Assembly: GCF_000151315.2 (NCBI RefSeq)
Contig: NW_011887302.1
Span: 686,014-750,013 of the forward strand
From: Capsaspora owczarzaki ATCC 30864
Lineage: Eukaryota; Opisthokonta; Filasterea
Length of the DNA: 64,000 nt
Reading direction: 5' to 3'
Position numbers and translations under genes: made by a program. The notes below the pieces were generated by a model. That model searched no databases, was not told the origin of the DNA, and saw only the letters and a program-made list of their open reading frames with translations. Below, piece after piece: positions 11,618 to 22,875 of this stretch. How positions within the stretch are numbered: the stretch's first letter is position 1; each line of letters starts with the position of its first letter.

Positions 11618-11832
11618 GCTGCTGCGAGTGAAAAAAAAAAATAGGGAATGACAAGTGGACAAACTTGGGTATGACAAGCTGCAAGACATGATAGCGAAGT
11701 GGATTGAATGGATGGTTGGTTCAAGAATAAAATGTAATGTACAGCGAAATCGGAACAGAAACGTACAACATGGAAAAAGCTTTGACATACAAACAGCTCA
11801 CCCCTTTGCAGAAGCGCGAGCACTAACATGAC

Positions 11833-13005
11833 TCAAACTTCAACCAATGGATCGGACGGGTGGGCCTCTTCTTGTGACAAGTCGGGCGCTTCGGTGCGCG
11901 TGTGCCAGACGAGAATCGTGCTGCACAGGTCGGCCTTGGGCTCGAGCTGGGCGAGCTGGCGCACAAAGCGTGCTAGCAAGTGCGACTCCAAGTACCCTCG
12001 GGGTGACGAGCGCGACAGCAATTCTCCGGGCGTGTTGATAAAGTTTCGGGCGTGGATTGCAAATCCGGCCATGTCGATGGGGAATTGCCGTTGCTTCTTC
12101 CACCCGACGTGCCAGCGAACAACACGACGTGTTGCCAAATCGACAACCGGGCCTTCATACATTAATCCGCCAACGATGCCCACGGGCCAGACAGATACGT
12201 GTTGGGTGAAGCGCATTTCTTCAAAAACCCGCAAGTCGTACGTGTTGTCGTCATCTGCAAAGTAGACCACCCCCTCTGGAGCGGACGTTTCAGACTCGCC
12301 TTGCTGGTCTCCAGGTCGTTGCGGGCTGCGCTTGAGCTGAGCAGCAGCAGCAGCAGCAGCAGAAACCAGCTCGCGCAGGTGGGCAATGCCCAGGTTGCGC
12401 TGCTCGACTCCGCGCGCAGTCTTGTAGCGTGGCCCCGCTGACACGGCCTCGCTCTGAACGGCCAGATGCGAGTATGAGTTACGCATGCCAGAGCGCTCGA
12501 GCAAGGCAGCAACGAGTGCAGTGGGAGCAGGCTGGTCTTCAATCACAATCCAGTGGAGCGCTGGGACTTGGCGCAACGTCGATGCCAGCCTCGTCAGATC
12601 GGCCTTTTGTGTGGGACCGGGCTTGGATGGAGTGATGACATAGATGACTGGCAGTCCTTCCGGTCGCAGAGGGGCGTACGCAGGAGCTGCTTGGTTCCAG
12701 TCGGCAAGGGTTGAATTGGGCGTGCATGCGCATGCTGCAGTGTCAGCGCTTTGTTGCGGACCATTTGCGAGTATTGCATTGCCTCGGTTTTGCATGGGTA
12801 ATCGTTGGGCCGGAAGGAGTCTGGTCGGAGGCAATCCTGCTTCGGGTGCTGGCCCAGTTCCAGCTCCCAGTGGAGCAGCAGAGTGAACGAGCGCGCAATC
12901 CGAGCGCAGCCGCGGGTCGGGAGACAACAGGACAAAGCAGACTTGTGTTGTGATGATGCACGACGCGAGTGCGGTCAGAACGTAGGGCGCGAGTCGTGGT
13001 GGCAT
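11833..13005 (-). CDS. family 43 glycosyltransferase, beta-1,3-glucuronosyltransferase-like
   Basis: An intronless frame of 390 residues from the ATG at 13005-13003 (MPPRLAPYVLTALASC); an in-frame ATG 34 codons upstream is less likely, because the type II signal anchor begins at the chosen start. Layout: short cytosolic tail, membrane anchor (~7-28), Pro/Ala-rich stem, then a GT43 catalytic domain starting at LPVIYVITPSKPGPTQKADL. The metal and UDP-binding motif is VVYFADDDNTYDLRVFEEMR (around residue 250), followed by WPVGIVGGLMYEGP and the acceptor-site region FPIDMAGFAIHARNF. GT43 enzymes in the Golgi add glucuronic acid to galactose in proteoglycan linkers or HNK-1-type glycans. The exact acceptor cannot be told from sequence. 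An Ala run of eight (codon repeat near 12345) interrupts the domain. Confidence 0.92.
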   Translation of the reverse strand: MPPRLAPYVLTALASCIITTQVCFVLLSPDPRLRSDCALVHSAAPLGAGTGPAPEAGLPPTRLLPAQRLPMQNRGNAILANGPQQSADTAACACTPNSTLADWNQAAPAYAPLRPEGLPVIYVITPSKPGPTQKADLTRLASTLRQVPALHWIVIEDQPAPTALVAALLERSGMRNSYSHLAVQSEAVSAGPRYKTARGVEQRNLGIAHLRELVSAAAAAAAQLKRSPQRPGDQQGESETSAPEGVVYFADDDNTYDLRVFEEMRFTQHVSVWPVGIVGGLMYEGPVVDLATRRVVRWHVGWKKQRQFPIDMAGFAIHARNFINTPGELLSRSSPRGYLESHLLARFVRQLAQLEPKADLCSTILVWHTRTEAPDLSQEEAHPSDPLVEV

Positions 13006-13546
13006 TTTGACAGCTTTTGTATGGGTGGGCAGCCGATTGGCTTGGGTTTTTTTTTGGATCCAAAGAGCCAAAAGGCGGATGAGAACACAGGTGAAATAAG
13101 GATTCAACAGGACGGAAGTGGCAGGGGGGGGGGAAGCGAGTCAGAGTTATCCGGCTACGATGAGCAAGAAGGATAGAGACTGAGCGTATGCGGACTCTGA
13201 ACGTGAGCTTCAAAGTGGATTTTGCCAATTTTCATACACAGCTCGTGTATTTCATGCCATTACCCAGTGGCGCACAGAGATGCATGATGACTCATCGCTC
13301 AACTTTCGCATTCATTTCATACGCTTCAGTGATAATTCCAGGTTAAGTTCTATTCAACCAACCATCCAAGTGTTTTTTTTCAGGGGTGTATTCAAGAATG
13401 ATTCACAACTACAAAAGCAAGAAGCAGGAGGATCAATGAAATTATTGTCCCCGTTCCAAACAAAATTCAAAAAGAGCGATTTGTCCTCGGACTATTCTTT
13501 GTTCGGTGAGCTGGCGGCCGGGTCTTCGCTGGCGCCGGCCGATTCA
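13006..13546. other. intergenic region
   Basis: This is 541 bp upstream of the GT43 gene. It contains a G tract near 13120-13130 and a T-rich stretch at 13372-13380. No gene is supported. The plus-strand open frame overlapping 13280-13741 lacks recognisable features. Confidence 0.4.
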
Positions 13547-13732
13547 TCAGACGCAGCATTTCGGACAGCGCCAACTTTTGCTGCTGCAGCAGTCAGGGCA
13601 GCACACAGCAGTTTTGGGACAGAGCTTCGTAGTCCCTTTAGGACCAGGGCAGTGCGCGCCTATCTCCGAAAGATTCGTTCCGCAGGAGGCACATTGCGTA
13701 TGATCGCGATTGCAGTAGTCACACTTCACCAT
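13547..13732 (-). CDS. small cysteine-rich protein, possible zinc ribbon
   Basis: A 61-residue frame from the ATG at 13732-13730 contains 13 cysteines. It begins with a CxxC pair, C-D-Y-C-N-R-D-H-T-Q-C-A-S-C, and continues with further clustered pairs (V-C-C-P-D-C-C and W-R-C-P-K-C-C-V). CxxC spacing suggests zinc binding. No family is recognised. Directly after the stop, another frame reads DESAGASEDPAASSPNKE and then stops, so a short intron or an alternative end is possible. The plus strand is also open here, which lowers confidence. Confidence 0.45.
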   Translation of the reverse strand: MVKCDYCNRDHTQCASCGTNLSEIGAHCPGPKGTTKLCPKTAVCCPDCCSSKSWRCPKCCV

Positions 13733-14780
13733 CTGTTATGATCAGAGATCGCTCCACGAAGACATGTTGAGAGTAATAATATGGAAACAAGAGACTTCAT
13801 TGAGACTGTTACGACCTTACCCGCGGAAGTATCGTTTACTAAGAATATAGTGAAGAATGAGGGGAAGACCGATTAGGGATGAGCCCAGTTCGTAATAGCC
13901 AATAAATACACATCAATCCATAACACCAGCAGCAACAACAATCACAAACCAGATATGACGAAACACGACTCAGTTCGAATCCAGATTTGGACGCGAGAGT
14001 GTGGCCACATCACAACAAACAACAAACAAACAAACAACACGCCAGCAAGCTGAGTTGCGATTGCTTTTGCACGCGCAGCCCCTGCCCCCAAAAAAGCCGC
14101 TGTTGCGCTGCTCACACGTGCACGCAGCTCGTTGATAGAATTGTCATTCGGAGGCTGCTGGCCGTACTGGGTCCTGACAGGGCTGGATAGCGGGGCCGGA
14201 TCTATCTCGCGATCGAATCGCAACCGAATCGATTGTCAATGACTCAGTCCCTACAGTTTACGGGGTTCTGCTTGTGCCACAGAGACTGGACCGTACGTGC
14301 TTCTAGGCTAGTGTTCTTCAAACAGGATGTCCATCGTATCAGGCCTGATGCGTGAGCTGAGTGTCGAGTCGAGCGAGTAGTCAAGTCAACCGCAAAAAAA
14401 AAAAATAAATCAAAAAATCCCAAACCCCCTCCCCCAACAACAACAACAACCACAACAAAAACAAAAAAACAACTACAAGTCCAAAAACAAGATAAAGCAA
14501 AAAGTAACGAACACATCTCGTTGAACGGCCTTTACAGGAGTGCTTGCCGTACAAGGTGGATGGGATGTAGGTAAGGAGTTCTCATTGCTGGAAGACTAAG
14601 TTGTTCGAAGCGTCTGCATTTGAGTGTTTCGTTTCAAATTGGGTTGTTTATCTGATGGCAGCATCCTCGAGATGTTTGATTGGTTGTCGATGACGCGAGA
14701 AGTGTTGGATTTCCAAAGTAAAAAAAACGAAACCCTTAAATAGGACGGACGATTTGGAAGGTGATGCTCAGTCTTCAATC
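13733..14780. other. intergenic region, no clear gene
   Basis: About 1 kb without a supported gene. It has A-rich tracts near 14393-14470 with CAACAA repeats. The end of the region contains the first copy of a direct repeat (14562-14719) that recurs beyond the assembly gap. Confidence 0.4.
14562..14719. repeat. diverged direct repeat, left copy
   Basis: The segment from GGGATGTAGGTAAGGAGTT to TTCCAAAGT is recognisably repeated at 15665-15867. Shared blocks include GAAGACTAA, TTGTTCGAAGCGTCTG, CAAATTGGGTTGTTT and GATGACGCG. The right copy has extra bases inside. The two copies flank the unknown ORF and the gap. Confidence 0.6.
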
Positions 14781-15334
14781 ATGAAGGATCTGTTTAACCT
14801 TCGTGTCAACCTGTTCAAAAAACCCCGAATCAAAACCCATGTCACTTTTACCTATCCAATTACGGACAGGGACGTTGCGGTTAGAGCGCTCAAACAGTTG
14901 CATGATGCTTTGCCCTCTTGGAGGCCGATTTACAAGGATTTGAAGGTCAAGCAACCAAACTTCAGCATGTTTATCAACCACGGATCGCACGTCGAACTTA
15001 ATCGTGTACTGACCTGGCTGAACGATCCGGCCAGAGAACTCCAAGAAGCCAGTCAAGCCGTCCCCGACGAGCACGACGACCCGGATGATCTTTCCGATGA
15101 CGGCGAGCTTTCCGATGATAGCGATCGTTCCGAAGAAGAAATTGTCGCAACTTATCACCCAAAACTGCGACGGTCGGTCACGTCTCGCGCAACCGAAGTG
15201 CTTGCATTTCACCAATGCGATTTGTACACGGGAAAAAAAAAGCACAAGCGAGCTCTCAACCTCAAGTTGATCATGTCTGGGAGATCCAAGCTTGCTGAGC
15301 GTGTAGTGCAAGCAGGCAGATCAAACCTAACTAC
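14781..15334 (+). CDS. unknown protein, 3' part lost in an assembly gap
   Basis: An open frame with ATG at 14781 (MKDLFNLRVNLFKKPR) runs at least 184 codons into a run of N. It contains a globular-looking start (HVTFTYPITDRDVAVRALKQ; FSMFINHGSHVELNRVLTWL), an acidic Asp/Ser/Glu stretch (DDPDDLSDDGELSDDSDRSE) and then a basic part (YTGKKKHKRALNLKLIMSGR). I do not recognise the family. Direct repeats on both sides raise the possibility that it belongs to a mobile or duplicated segment. Its end cannot be set because of the gap. Confidence 0.4.
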
Positions 15335-15606
15335 NNNNNNNNNNNNNNNNNNNNNNNNNNNNNNNNNNNNNNNNNNNNNNNNNNNNNNNNNNNNNNNNNN
15401 NNNNNNNNNNNNNNNNNNNNNNNNNNNNNNNNNNNNNNNNNNNNNNNNNNNNNNNNNNNNNNNNNNNNNNNNNNNNNNNNNNNNNNNNNNNNNNNNNNNN
15501 NNNNNNNNNNNNNNNNNNNNNNNNNNNNNNNNNNNNNNNNNNNNNNNNNNNNNNNNNNNNNNNNNNNNNNNNNNNNNNNNNNNNNNNNNNNNNNNNNNNN
15601 NNNNNN
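15335..15606. other. assembly gap (272 N)
   Basis: A run of 272 undetermined bases. After the gap the same frame reads P-T-P-D-S-K-G-L-L-R-R-A and stops near 15650. Whether that is the true end of the unknown ORF is not knowable, since the gap size may be estimated. Confidence 1.
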
Positions 15607-15664
15607 CCGCACCGACGCCAGACTCAAAGGGCCTGCTGAGGAGAGCTTGACGTTTAATGAGGCC

Positions 15665-15867
15665 GGGATGCAGGCAAGGAGCTTTGTTTGCTGGTTGATA
15701 ACTTTCTTGTCTTTTTTGCATGGAAATGCTGAAGACTAACGAATCGGTGTGTTTGTTGTTCGAAGCGTCTGAATTGGTGTTTCGTTCCAAATTGGGTTGT
15801 TTGCTCGGCAAAGATAGCAAGCGATTTGATTGGCTGGTGATGACGCGCGGTGTTGGGCTTCCAAAGT
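15665..15867. repeat. diverged direct repeat, right copy
   Basis: This is the right copy of the repeat at 14562-14719, about 203 bp, in the same orientation. It starts GGGATGCAGGCAAGGAGCT and ends TTCCAAAGT. Its flank continues GGGCGATTTGATTGGCGAG. Confidence 0.6.
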
Positions 15868-17432
15868 TTTTTGAAAAAGTTCGAGAGACAAACCCTGGGA
15901 ATGGGCGATTTGATTGGCGAGTACAATTTTCGAATTTTTGATTAGGAGAGTGCTGATTTAATTTCTCAGGGACCACAATCAGTCTTTTATTTTTGTTTTA
16001 TATTTTACTTTTTGCCATGACACTTCGTGCTAACGATTTCTACAACTTTATCAACGAAAATCACCATGAGCAAGCATTGGCGCGTGCACTCACTAAATAG
16101 AGAGGCGTCTCTAATTATGAACAAGATTTTTTGACTGGGCCACCGTTACGCCCCTGATTTTAATTGTGAACAAGAGTGTTTTTGAGCCACTAGTCGATGT
16201 AGAAGCCTCTAATCCGCTTCCCCGCTTGAAATTATAGTAAACCCAGTCTTATTTTATTGATGGAGGAAAGTAGGCGGGCGACAGAGCTGTTCTACGAGTG
16301 TCGGTGCAGACGGTGAGCGCTGGTCCTGTGGGAGGCAAAGCGCACTGAACAGCACCGCAGCCCTGGACAGCTCCTGCGCCATGTCCGGTGCCAATAATGA
16401 TACAGCTGGGAGTATATGGGACTCTGATGATCGTAGAGTCGTTCACTTGCGGCGCAGTGACACACAGAGCGACAGCGACGGGGCGCTCAGTCGAGCCCGA
16501 TCCATCGTGGAAAATTTTCGCATGTGCGTCCAGCCCGCGATCATGCACAATCACGAAGACGATGTATGCGATTGCATTTCACAACGAGCGGGGCTCGAAA
16601 CGTCGATTCAGGCTGGGCACGCGCCGTCGCGACTGCAAAACTTGTCAACGCGTTGACTTTGCTCCTGCAGTGCAACCATCGCCCCCGCCTGTTCATAAAA
16701 TAAACAAACATGTTGCATGTATCACTTTCCGCGCAAAAGGAGGCGGCTAGGACCGCGTCTGCTCGAGATGCAGTTTCGGGCTGTTCCGGCCATTTTGTTG
16801 TTCGACGGGCCTGCAGCCACCCCGGCGATGTTCCATGCCCGCTCTTTGCTACCAGTCGGAGAGTCTAGGTTGATGTCACATGCCCAGTAGGGCGAGGTGC
16901 CGCTCAGATGAGTATGGGCGCCTCCACTAGCGAAATGCTTTTAATTATGAAGCGTAATGCATGTCCAGCAAAACGAGCCAAACTGACGACCGGCGCCCTG
17001 CCGACCCGAGACGTGCGCTCAGCCCCTCCGTCTCGCCATAATATCACTAAACCATATAGTATGTATTACTATCGAAACAAGGGGCGGATATCGAAGCTTC
17101 AGCGAAATAGGTTCGGAATTAGAAGCAGTGTTGCCACTCCGGCTTTTGGTTGTTTGCAAAGCAAGCAACGTGGCAAGTCCCGGGGATGAGATGCGATTTG
17201 CACAAGTGGGAAGGGTGGATCAGGAATAAGGTTATATAATGGTACAAAGCGACAGATGAACAAGAACAGCGATCGAGGGACAGGCGTTCAGAACAATGAA
17301 AAAGAACCAAGAAAAAAAGAAAACAAAAAAAGAAAGAAGCCTCCAACTCATCGCTCATGGTAACAAGACACAAAAAATCAAAACAAAAGAGCCTTAACAA
17401 TTCAGGAGAAAACCTCCAAACTTGGAAACCAT
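15868..17432. other. region without a confident gene
   Basis: About 1.5 kb. Several short open frames exist on both strands. The best textured is on the minus strand, roughly 16578-16249, reading VHDRGLDAHAKIFHDGSGST and ending just before an AATAAA-like string, but it lacks a convincing start and any known family. The strand texture resembles a decayed or duplicated segment. Nothing firmer can be said. Confidence 0.35.
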
Positions 17433-18134
17433 TCACCGCTCGTCAGGAACCTCGACGGGAAACTTGCAATCGAGCGCAATGTTGTCGGACAACTGAGTCT
17501 GGTAATCTTCTCGCAAACTTGCGCAGTCAAAGGGATCCAGCACCTGGTCGGAGACGTAGATGGCATCAATTTCGCCTTCGGCTTGCAGAGTGCACGCGTC
17601 GTCCGCCAATGGAGGCTCGGGCACGCAAAACTCGCGCCACTTGTGCACAAAGTTGGCGACGCCGACCGTCTTTCGCAGCCACGGCTTTCCTTGGCCATTC
17701 CAATGCAGCAGTTTGGCCTCGTCCACGTACTCTTTTTGATACGAATTGCTTCCATGCCAGCCGAGGTGCCGCACGTGCCATTTCGGATCGAGATCGACAA
17801 CGTGCCCGAAAAGCGCCAGCAGCACTGGCGGTTGCGAGCCTCCACCAGAGCCCTGGCCGCCGTAAACGTTCTCGCGCGTGTTGAGCTCCATCCAGTACTC
17901 GAGTTCGCTGGTAATGTTGTGCTTCTTCCATCGCACCAAGTCAGTCACGTACACGCCAGCGTTGAAACTGCAAGTGTCTGGGTCGATGTTGAGGGCCTGG
18001 ACCTTTGCGTTTTCGAAATTGATGAAAAACTTGTACTTGTTCCGCGAGCAGTCTTGTGCAAAGGCGGCAATCTTGTCCGGGCCGAGGGGAAACTTGTAAA
18101 ACTCGGCAATGTCGCCTGAGTTTGGGAGAGGGGG

Positions 18135-18178
<44 letters not shown>

Positions 18179-19003
18179 CACAGCCAAAGTACCAAAAGCA
18201 ATCACGTTAGTAGAAAAAGTGTGAGTTACATTAGTGGTGCATGGGAAGGGGGGGGGTTAGAAGAGCCGCCACAGTGAAGCAAACCGATAAAAGAGTCGGC
18301 CGCAATTTGCCTTCCTCGTCCACTCACCTCGGACTATAACATCGGTGTCGAGGTAAATGACTCGTTTAGAGATGCCCGGAAATAGATCCAGCACGTAATA
18401 CCGAGCATAATTTGCCTAGTCACAAATGAGTGCGCTGTGAGCCACTCCTCGCCCGCATTTTTTGCTTCCAAACCAGCAACACCCAAAACTCACAGGTGAC
18501 GCGAGTTCGGTTCTCCGGCCTCGAATCTTGATTTTATTGGCGACCCATTCCACTGGGAACACCTTGAGCACAAACTGAGACTCGCTGTACTGCCAGAAGG
18601 ACAGCGAAATCCACCGTTGCAGACGCAGCAGCTCCGTGTCGGATCCAACAGCAATGTAAAACACGACTCGCTCTGGCTCGGGAGTTTGCGCAAAGATGGA
18701 CTGGATGAGCGTTGGGACGCCCATGACGGTCTGTGCGTCAGAGCTGATCATGACGTTGATGGGCTCCTTCCGCGCGGCTTCGGGTACAATCCCGTTGGCC
18801 TGGTTGGAATCTTCTGCAGCAGAGCGATCTTGCTGGTCCATCCATGGGAAGCCGAGTGGCCCAACGCCTGCTCCCCATGGACTGGTCGGTTGGCTGGGAG
18901 TCGCTCCGCCTCGAGCACGTCTGGAGTGCAGGCAGTACGCCAGAACGACCAGACCCAAGAGTAGAAGGGCGATTCTGATCTCGTGGCGGCCAACGCGCGG
19001 CAT
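17433..19003 (-). CDS. family 8 glycosyltransferase, paralogue A
   Basis: Three exons, 19003-18494, 18415-18328 and 18115-17433 (phases 0 and 1), encode 426 residues. Topology is type II: a short N-tail, a membrane anchor (IRIALLLLGLVVLAYCL, ~9-25), a stem, then the GT8 domain. Key motifs: INVMISSDAQTVMGVPTLIQ at the nucleotide-binding start, DTDVIV (the DxD-type metal site, exon 2), FNAGVYVTDLVRW, GGGSQPP, and HWNGQGKPWLR (the C-terminal HxxGxxKPW motif). GT8 enzymes are retaining transferases using UDP- or other nucleotide sugars, here probably in the Golgi. The donor and acceptor are unknown. Paralogue B is its closest relative, sharing the run ELEYWMELNTRENVYGGQGS. Intron 2 contains a GA microsatellite. 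Confidence 0.93.
18144..18176. repeat. (GA)n microsatellite in GT8-A intron 2
   Basis: A near-perfect GA dinucleotide run lies within the second intron of paralogue A (intron 18116-18327). Confidence 0.85.
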
Positions 19004-19359
19004 ACTCGGTAGCGCGCGGGGAAGGCGAGGGGGGGAGGGCGAGAGTGAGTGGAACTGCAGTCACAAAGTGAAACACACTGAGATGACTGCGCTCGCTGCC
19101 CCTCATTTGAGTGTTGCAACCCAACTCATATCTCTGGCGTAGTCATCAGAGACGTAACTTTGTCAGTCCTTCAGGTGTGACTGCAGCTTCAACTTTTGAC
19201 AGAAACTTTGGAGAGAATTTAAGTTTCATTTAAATCTAGCATCATCAACAGAGCGAAAGGGTCCGAACAAAAACAACAAAAAGAGAACTATCACACAGCA
19301 ACATTAGAGGGAACGGAGACGACAACATTTTGCATTAACACGGTTCTTGCCAAAGCCAA
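19004..19359. other. spacer between GT8 paralogues A and B
   Basis: This is 356 bp between the start of A and the stop of B, both on the minus strand. It should hold the A promoter. No gene is seen. Confidence 0.5.
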
Positions 19360-21508
19360 CTAATCAAACCGACAGTTCAGCGCAATACCGGCGGCAAGCT
19401 CTTGCTCGCGAGCTTCGCGAAGAGTGGCGCAGTCAAACGGATCCAGCACTTGGTCCGAGTGATACACCAGTGGGTTGTCGGCGGTGAGTTGCCGAGAACA
19501 CGCGTTTGGTGCGAGAATCGCCTCTGGGATGCAGTATTGGCGCCAGAGGTTGGGGAAGTTGGCTCCGCCCGTCTTCAACCACGGCTTGCCCGCGCCGTTC
19601 CAGTGCAGAATCTTTGCTGACTCGACAAACTCCTGGGTGTACTTGTCACTCCCGTGCCAGCCGAGGTGACGCACATGCCAGAGGGGGTCGAGGTTGCTTC
19701 GTCGGCCCAAAAAGACGAGGAGCATCGGTGGCTGTGAACCGCCGCCCGATCCCTGTCCACCGTAGACGTTCTCGCGCGTGTTGAGCTCCATCCAGTACTC
19801 GAGCTCCTTGGTAATGTTCTGCTCACGCCACCGCTGCAAGTCGGCGACGTACACACCCGCGTTAAAGCTGCACGTGTCCGGGTCAATCTTGAGCGCCTGC
19901 ACCTTGGGGTGTTGCAGATTGACAAACGACTTGAAGCGGTTGCGCTCGCAGTCTTGGACAAACACGGCAATATGGCCTTCGTGAATGGGGTGGTTGTACA
20001 GCTCGGCAATGTCGCCTGTTTCAAGCGAGTGTTTTTCAAAATTTTGCGGTACACCAAAAGGGACACAGTGAGTCATTCAATGTCGCTTCCATTTGGGTTT
20101 TTTTTTCGGTACGACCCGTCTGTCGTCGTGTTCCTGTCCCCTCAGCGTTTGCGGATGCAAGCTCGCCATGTCTCGTGATTCAAAGCGGAAATAAAAGGAA
20201 GAAACGGCTTTTGCGGTTGCCGCCAAAGAAAAAAAAAAAATTCCATCCCTCGATTTTTTTTTTTTTTTTTTTTTGCTTTGTTTTTTGTGGGTTTTTGCTT
20301 ACCTCGCACGATGACATCCGAGTCGAGATACACGATGCGTCCTGTCATTTCCGGGAAGAGATCCAAGACATAGTAACGCGCATAGTTGGCCTGTCAATAT
20401 CAGAAACAAACACACGAGTTAAAATCAAATAAAATAAAATCAAATAATATAAAAAATAAATAAAAAAATAAAACAAAAAACTGGTGACACCCAAACCACG
20501 CCCTATTGCTGCGTTTCCAACCCCCCCTTTTGTCATCTCGATTTGCCGCCTCCAAACCCTCAGCCCGCGGAATGATGCACAACCAAAACAGCAAACCACC
20601 AAGGGACGTACGGGCGAGGCGAGGTCTTTGCGGCGGCCGCGAATCTTGATCTTGTTCGTGACCCACTCCACTGGGAACACTTTGAGCACAATTTGGGACA
20701 TGACCTTCTCCCCGAACGCCAGCATCAGCCAGCGGTAGAGGCGAAGCTCCTCTGCGGCAGAATCGACCATGACGTAGAATACCACGACGTCGGGCTGCTT
20801 TGTGTTTTTCAGGATGGAGTTGATCAGGCTGGGAACTCCCATCATTGTGGCCGAGTCGGAACTGATGAGCACATTGATCGGCTCAGCCGCCGGCTTGACG
20901 TACACCACCGGCAGGTTGGCTGGATCCTGCTGCTGCAGATGACGCTGCTGTTGATGCACGACTTGCTCGTGCGAACGCTTGCGCTGCTGCCGTTGCTGGT
21001 CCATCATGGCTTGCTGCTCCCCACCGAGCTGCTGCGGTTTGGGGGCTCGGTGCTGCTTGTTTGGCTGCTCTTGCTGTCGCTGGCGCCGTAGTTGCGCAAA
21101 CATGTTGGTGTCGTCGTTGCCCTTCAGTGCGTTTTCACCGCCATCGGCACGGCCGACCTCGGGGACGGCATTGTCGGCGCGGTTTTGGAGGCCGCCGTTT
21201 GAATCAGCCGCAGCAGCATGTGGTCTGCCGCCAAGCGTGTCGCGTTGTCGCGCTGCCATGTTCGGCTGGGGCAGTTGCTGATCGTTGATGTTGTCGTCGA
21301 GATGCATGCGCGCCTTGGCTGCACGAGCCTCCCACGGGCGCTGCTGTGATCGTCCACCAGCCGCAGCCGCGCCACCGACGCCATTGATGCCACGGAATGT
21401 TCCTGCGCGGTGGTGCTCGGGCTGCTCTGCCTGCGGAGCCTGCCGCAAGAAGACCATGAACGCTACTACCAGCAATATCCCCAACACGATCGTCTTGTTC
21501 CGTCGCAT
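19360..21508 (-). CDS. family 8 glycosyltransferase, paralogue B
   Basis: Three exons, 21508-20612, 20390-20303 and 20015-19360, encode 546 residues. The junction phases and the 88-bp middle exon are the same as in paralogue A. The N-terminus is a signal anchor (TIVLGILLVVAFMVFL). It is followed by an unusually long Gln/Ala-rich stem (for example QQQRHLQQQDPANLPVVYVK), which explains the extra length. Catalytic landmarks are INVLISSDSATMMGVPSLIN, YLDSDVIV (metal site), FNAGVYVADLQRW, GGGSQPP and HWNGAGKPWLK. It ends A-L-N-C-R-F-D. It is probably a Golgi enzyme of unknown acceptor. Intron 2 carries a ~22-nt T tract plus further T/A runs, and intron 1 is A-rich. Confidence 0.93.
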
Positions 21509-22399
21509 TCTGCTGGAAAGTGAGCGATGATAGGAGGAAAGGGGAAACGAGAATTAAAAAAAAAATAATTAAAAATGAAAAAATAAAACAATAAAATAAA
21601 AATAATAGAATAATAAAAAAAGAAAAGGGCAAAAGAGCGGGAAGAGAACTGAAAGTCAGTATGATGGAAGGGGGTATTAAAAACAAAATCAGAATGCCTG
21701 TGGTAGAGAGGGGGGAATACAGCCGGAACCAGCCGGAGTGCGACAAACGGACGAAAACAGCCACAACCCCGCCAGCAGCGACCGTCGCGGTGAGCTTTAC
21801 TGTCCCCTCTGTACTGTTGTGGTGTTGTGGAGTGGCGAACAAAGTGCGGGTTATGGGATGGCGAGCGGGTGCTATGAATGGCGGCAGGTCGCAGCTCCTT
21901 CGGGATTGGCTAACGTGACAAAAAGACAAAAAACAATTTCCGCCCTCTGTCTTTTTTTTTTTTTTGCGGGAACTTTCTGGAGTGACTCATGCTCTGGACT
22001 CGCTCGCCTGCTCAGCCGCTGGGGCGGGCTTTCGCCCTTGGTCCTTTGGCCCAGTGCACATGTTGTGTCCCAGTGGAGCTGGCAGGCGAGCAGACCGAGC
22101 GTCAAATGCGGGCGTCCCACTGCATTCCAAAATCCCAAAAAAACAACCTCTCCCCGCCCTCTCAGTGCTTGCTGTCGCGTTGACCGCTCTGGGTTGTCCC
22201 TGCTGCTGGCGGCTTGTGATGGATGCGTTCCGCCTGCTATTCGTGCTTCTCTCGCGTTGGCTGGTTCTCGCTTGCGCTTGTCCTCTCCGCGCTCTTTCGC
22301 TCTTGGTTTCAGTTGAGGTCACCCTCCTCCTTCATTCCAATGTTTTGTTGATTTTATTTATTTTCCCATCGCGCCCACCATGTTTTTGGGCCGATTGGG

Positions 22400-22438
<39 letters not shown>

Positions 22439-22875
22439 TTTTGTTGTTGTTGTTGTTGTTGTTGTTTTGTTTTGTTGTTTTGTTTTGTTTTTGTTTTTGT
22501 TTAGTTTCGCCTTGCTCAGTTCTCATGACTTTTGACGCATTATGACACGCACAAGGCGGTGAAAACCCTGGTTTTGAGTTTTTCCAACTCCCCCTCCTCC
22601 CCTCACTCATTTCCCGACCTCCTCATCACCTCCCCCTTGCTCCAGCGACCTCAAATAAATACTAAGTTTCAGCAGGAACCATCCGCGGGTCAGGCATTTT
22701 TTGAAGCCATGGAACTTGGCGCACGTCGGAAGAAGTTGCCGCGAATGTCGATCCGGGCCCGACAACGAGGACGACAACGGCCCACCTGCATCGCATCCCA
22801 TGCTGTTTTGAGAATGTTGATGTTTTTGGTGATGCTGGCGGATGGGATCGAGGTGCTTGCCATGTCTGAATTGTA
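21509..22875. other. intergenic region between the divergent GT8 pairs, left of the transposon
   Basis: About 1.37 kb upstream of paralogue B. It includes an A/T-rich stretch (21555-21640), a 37-nt T tract at 22401-22437 followed by GTT repeats, and no supported gene. Confidence 0.5.
22401..22437. repeat. poly-T tract (37 nt)
   Basis: This is the longest uninterrupted homopolymer in the window, followed by (GTT)n at about 22443-22465. It is one of many long T/A tracts in the introns and spacers of this genome. Confidence 0.95.

Noticed and set aside
13960-14000. A tRNA B-box-like string (AGTTCGAATCC)
   Set aside because: Neighbouring bases cannot form the T-stem or an acceptor stem, and no A-box lies at the right distance. 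No tRNA was recognised in the window.
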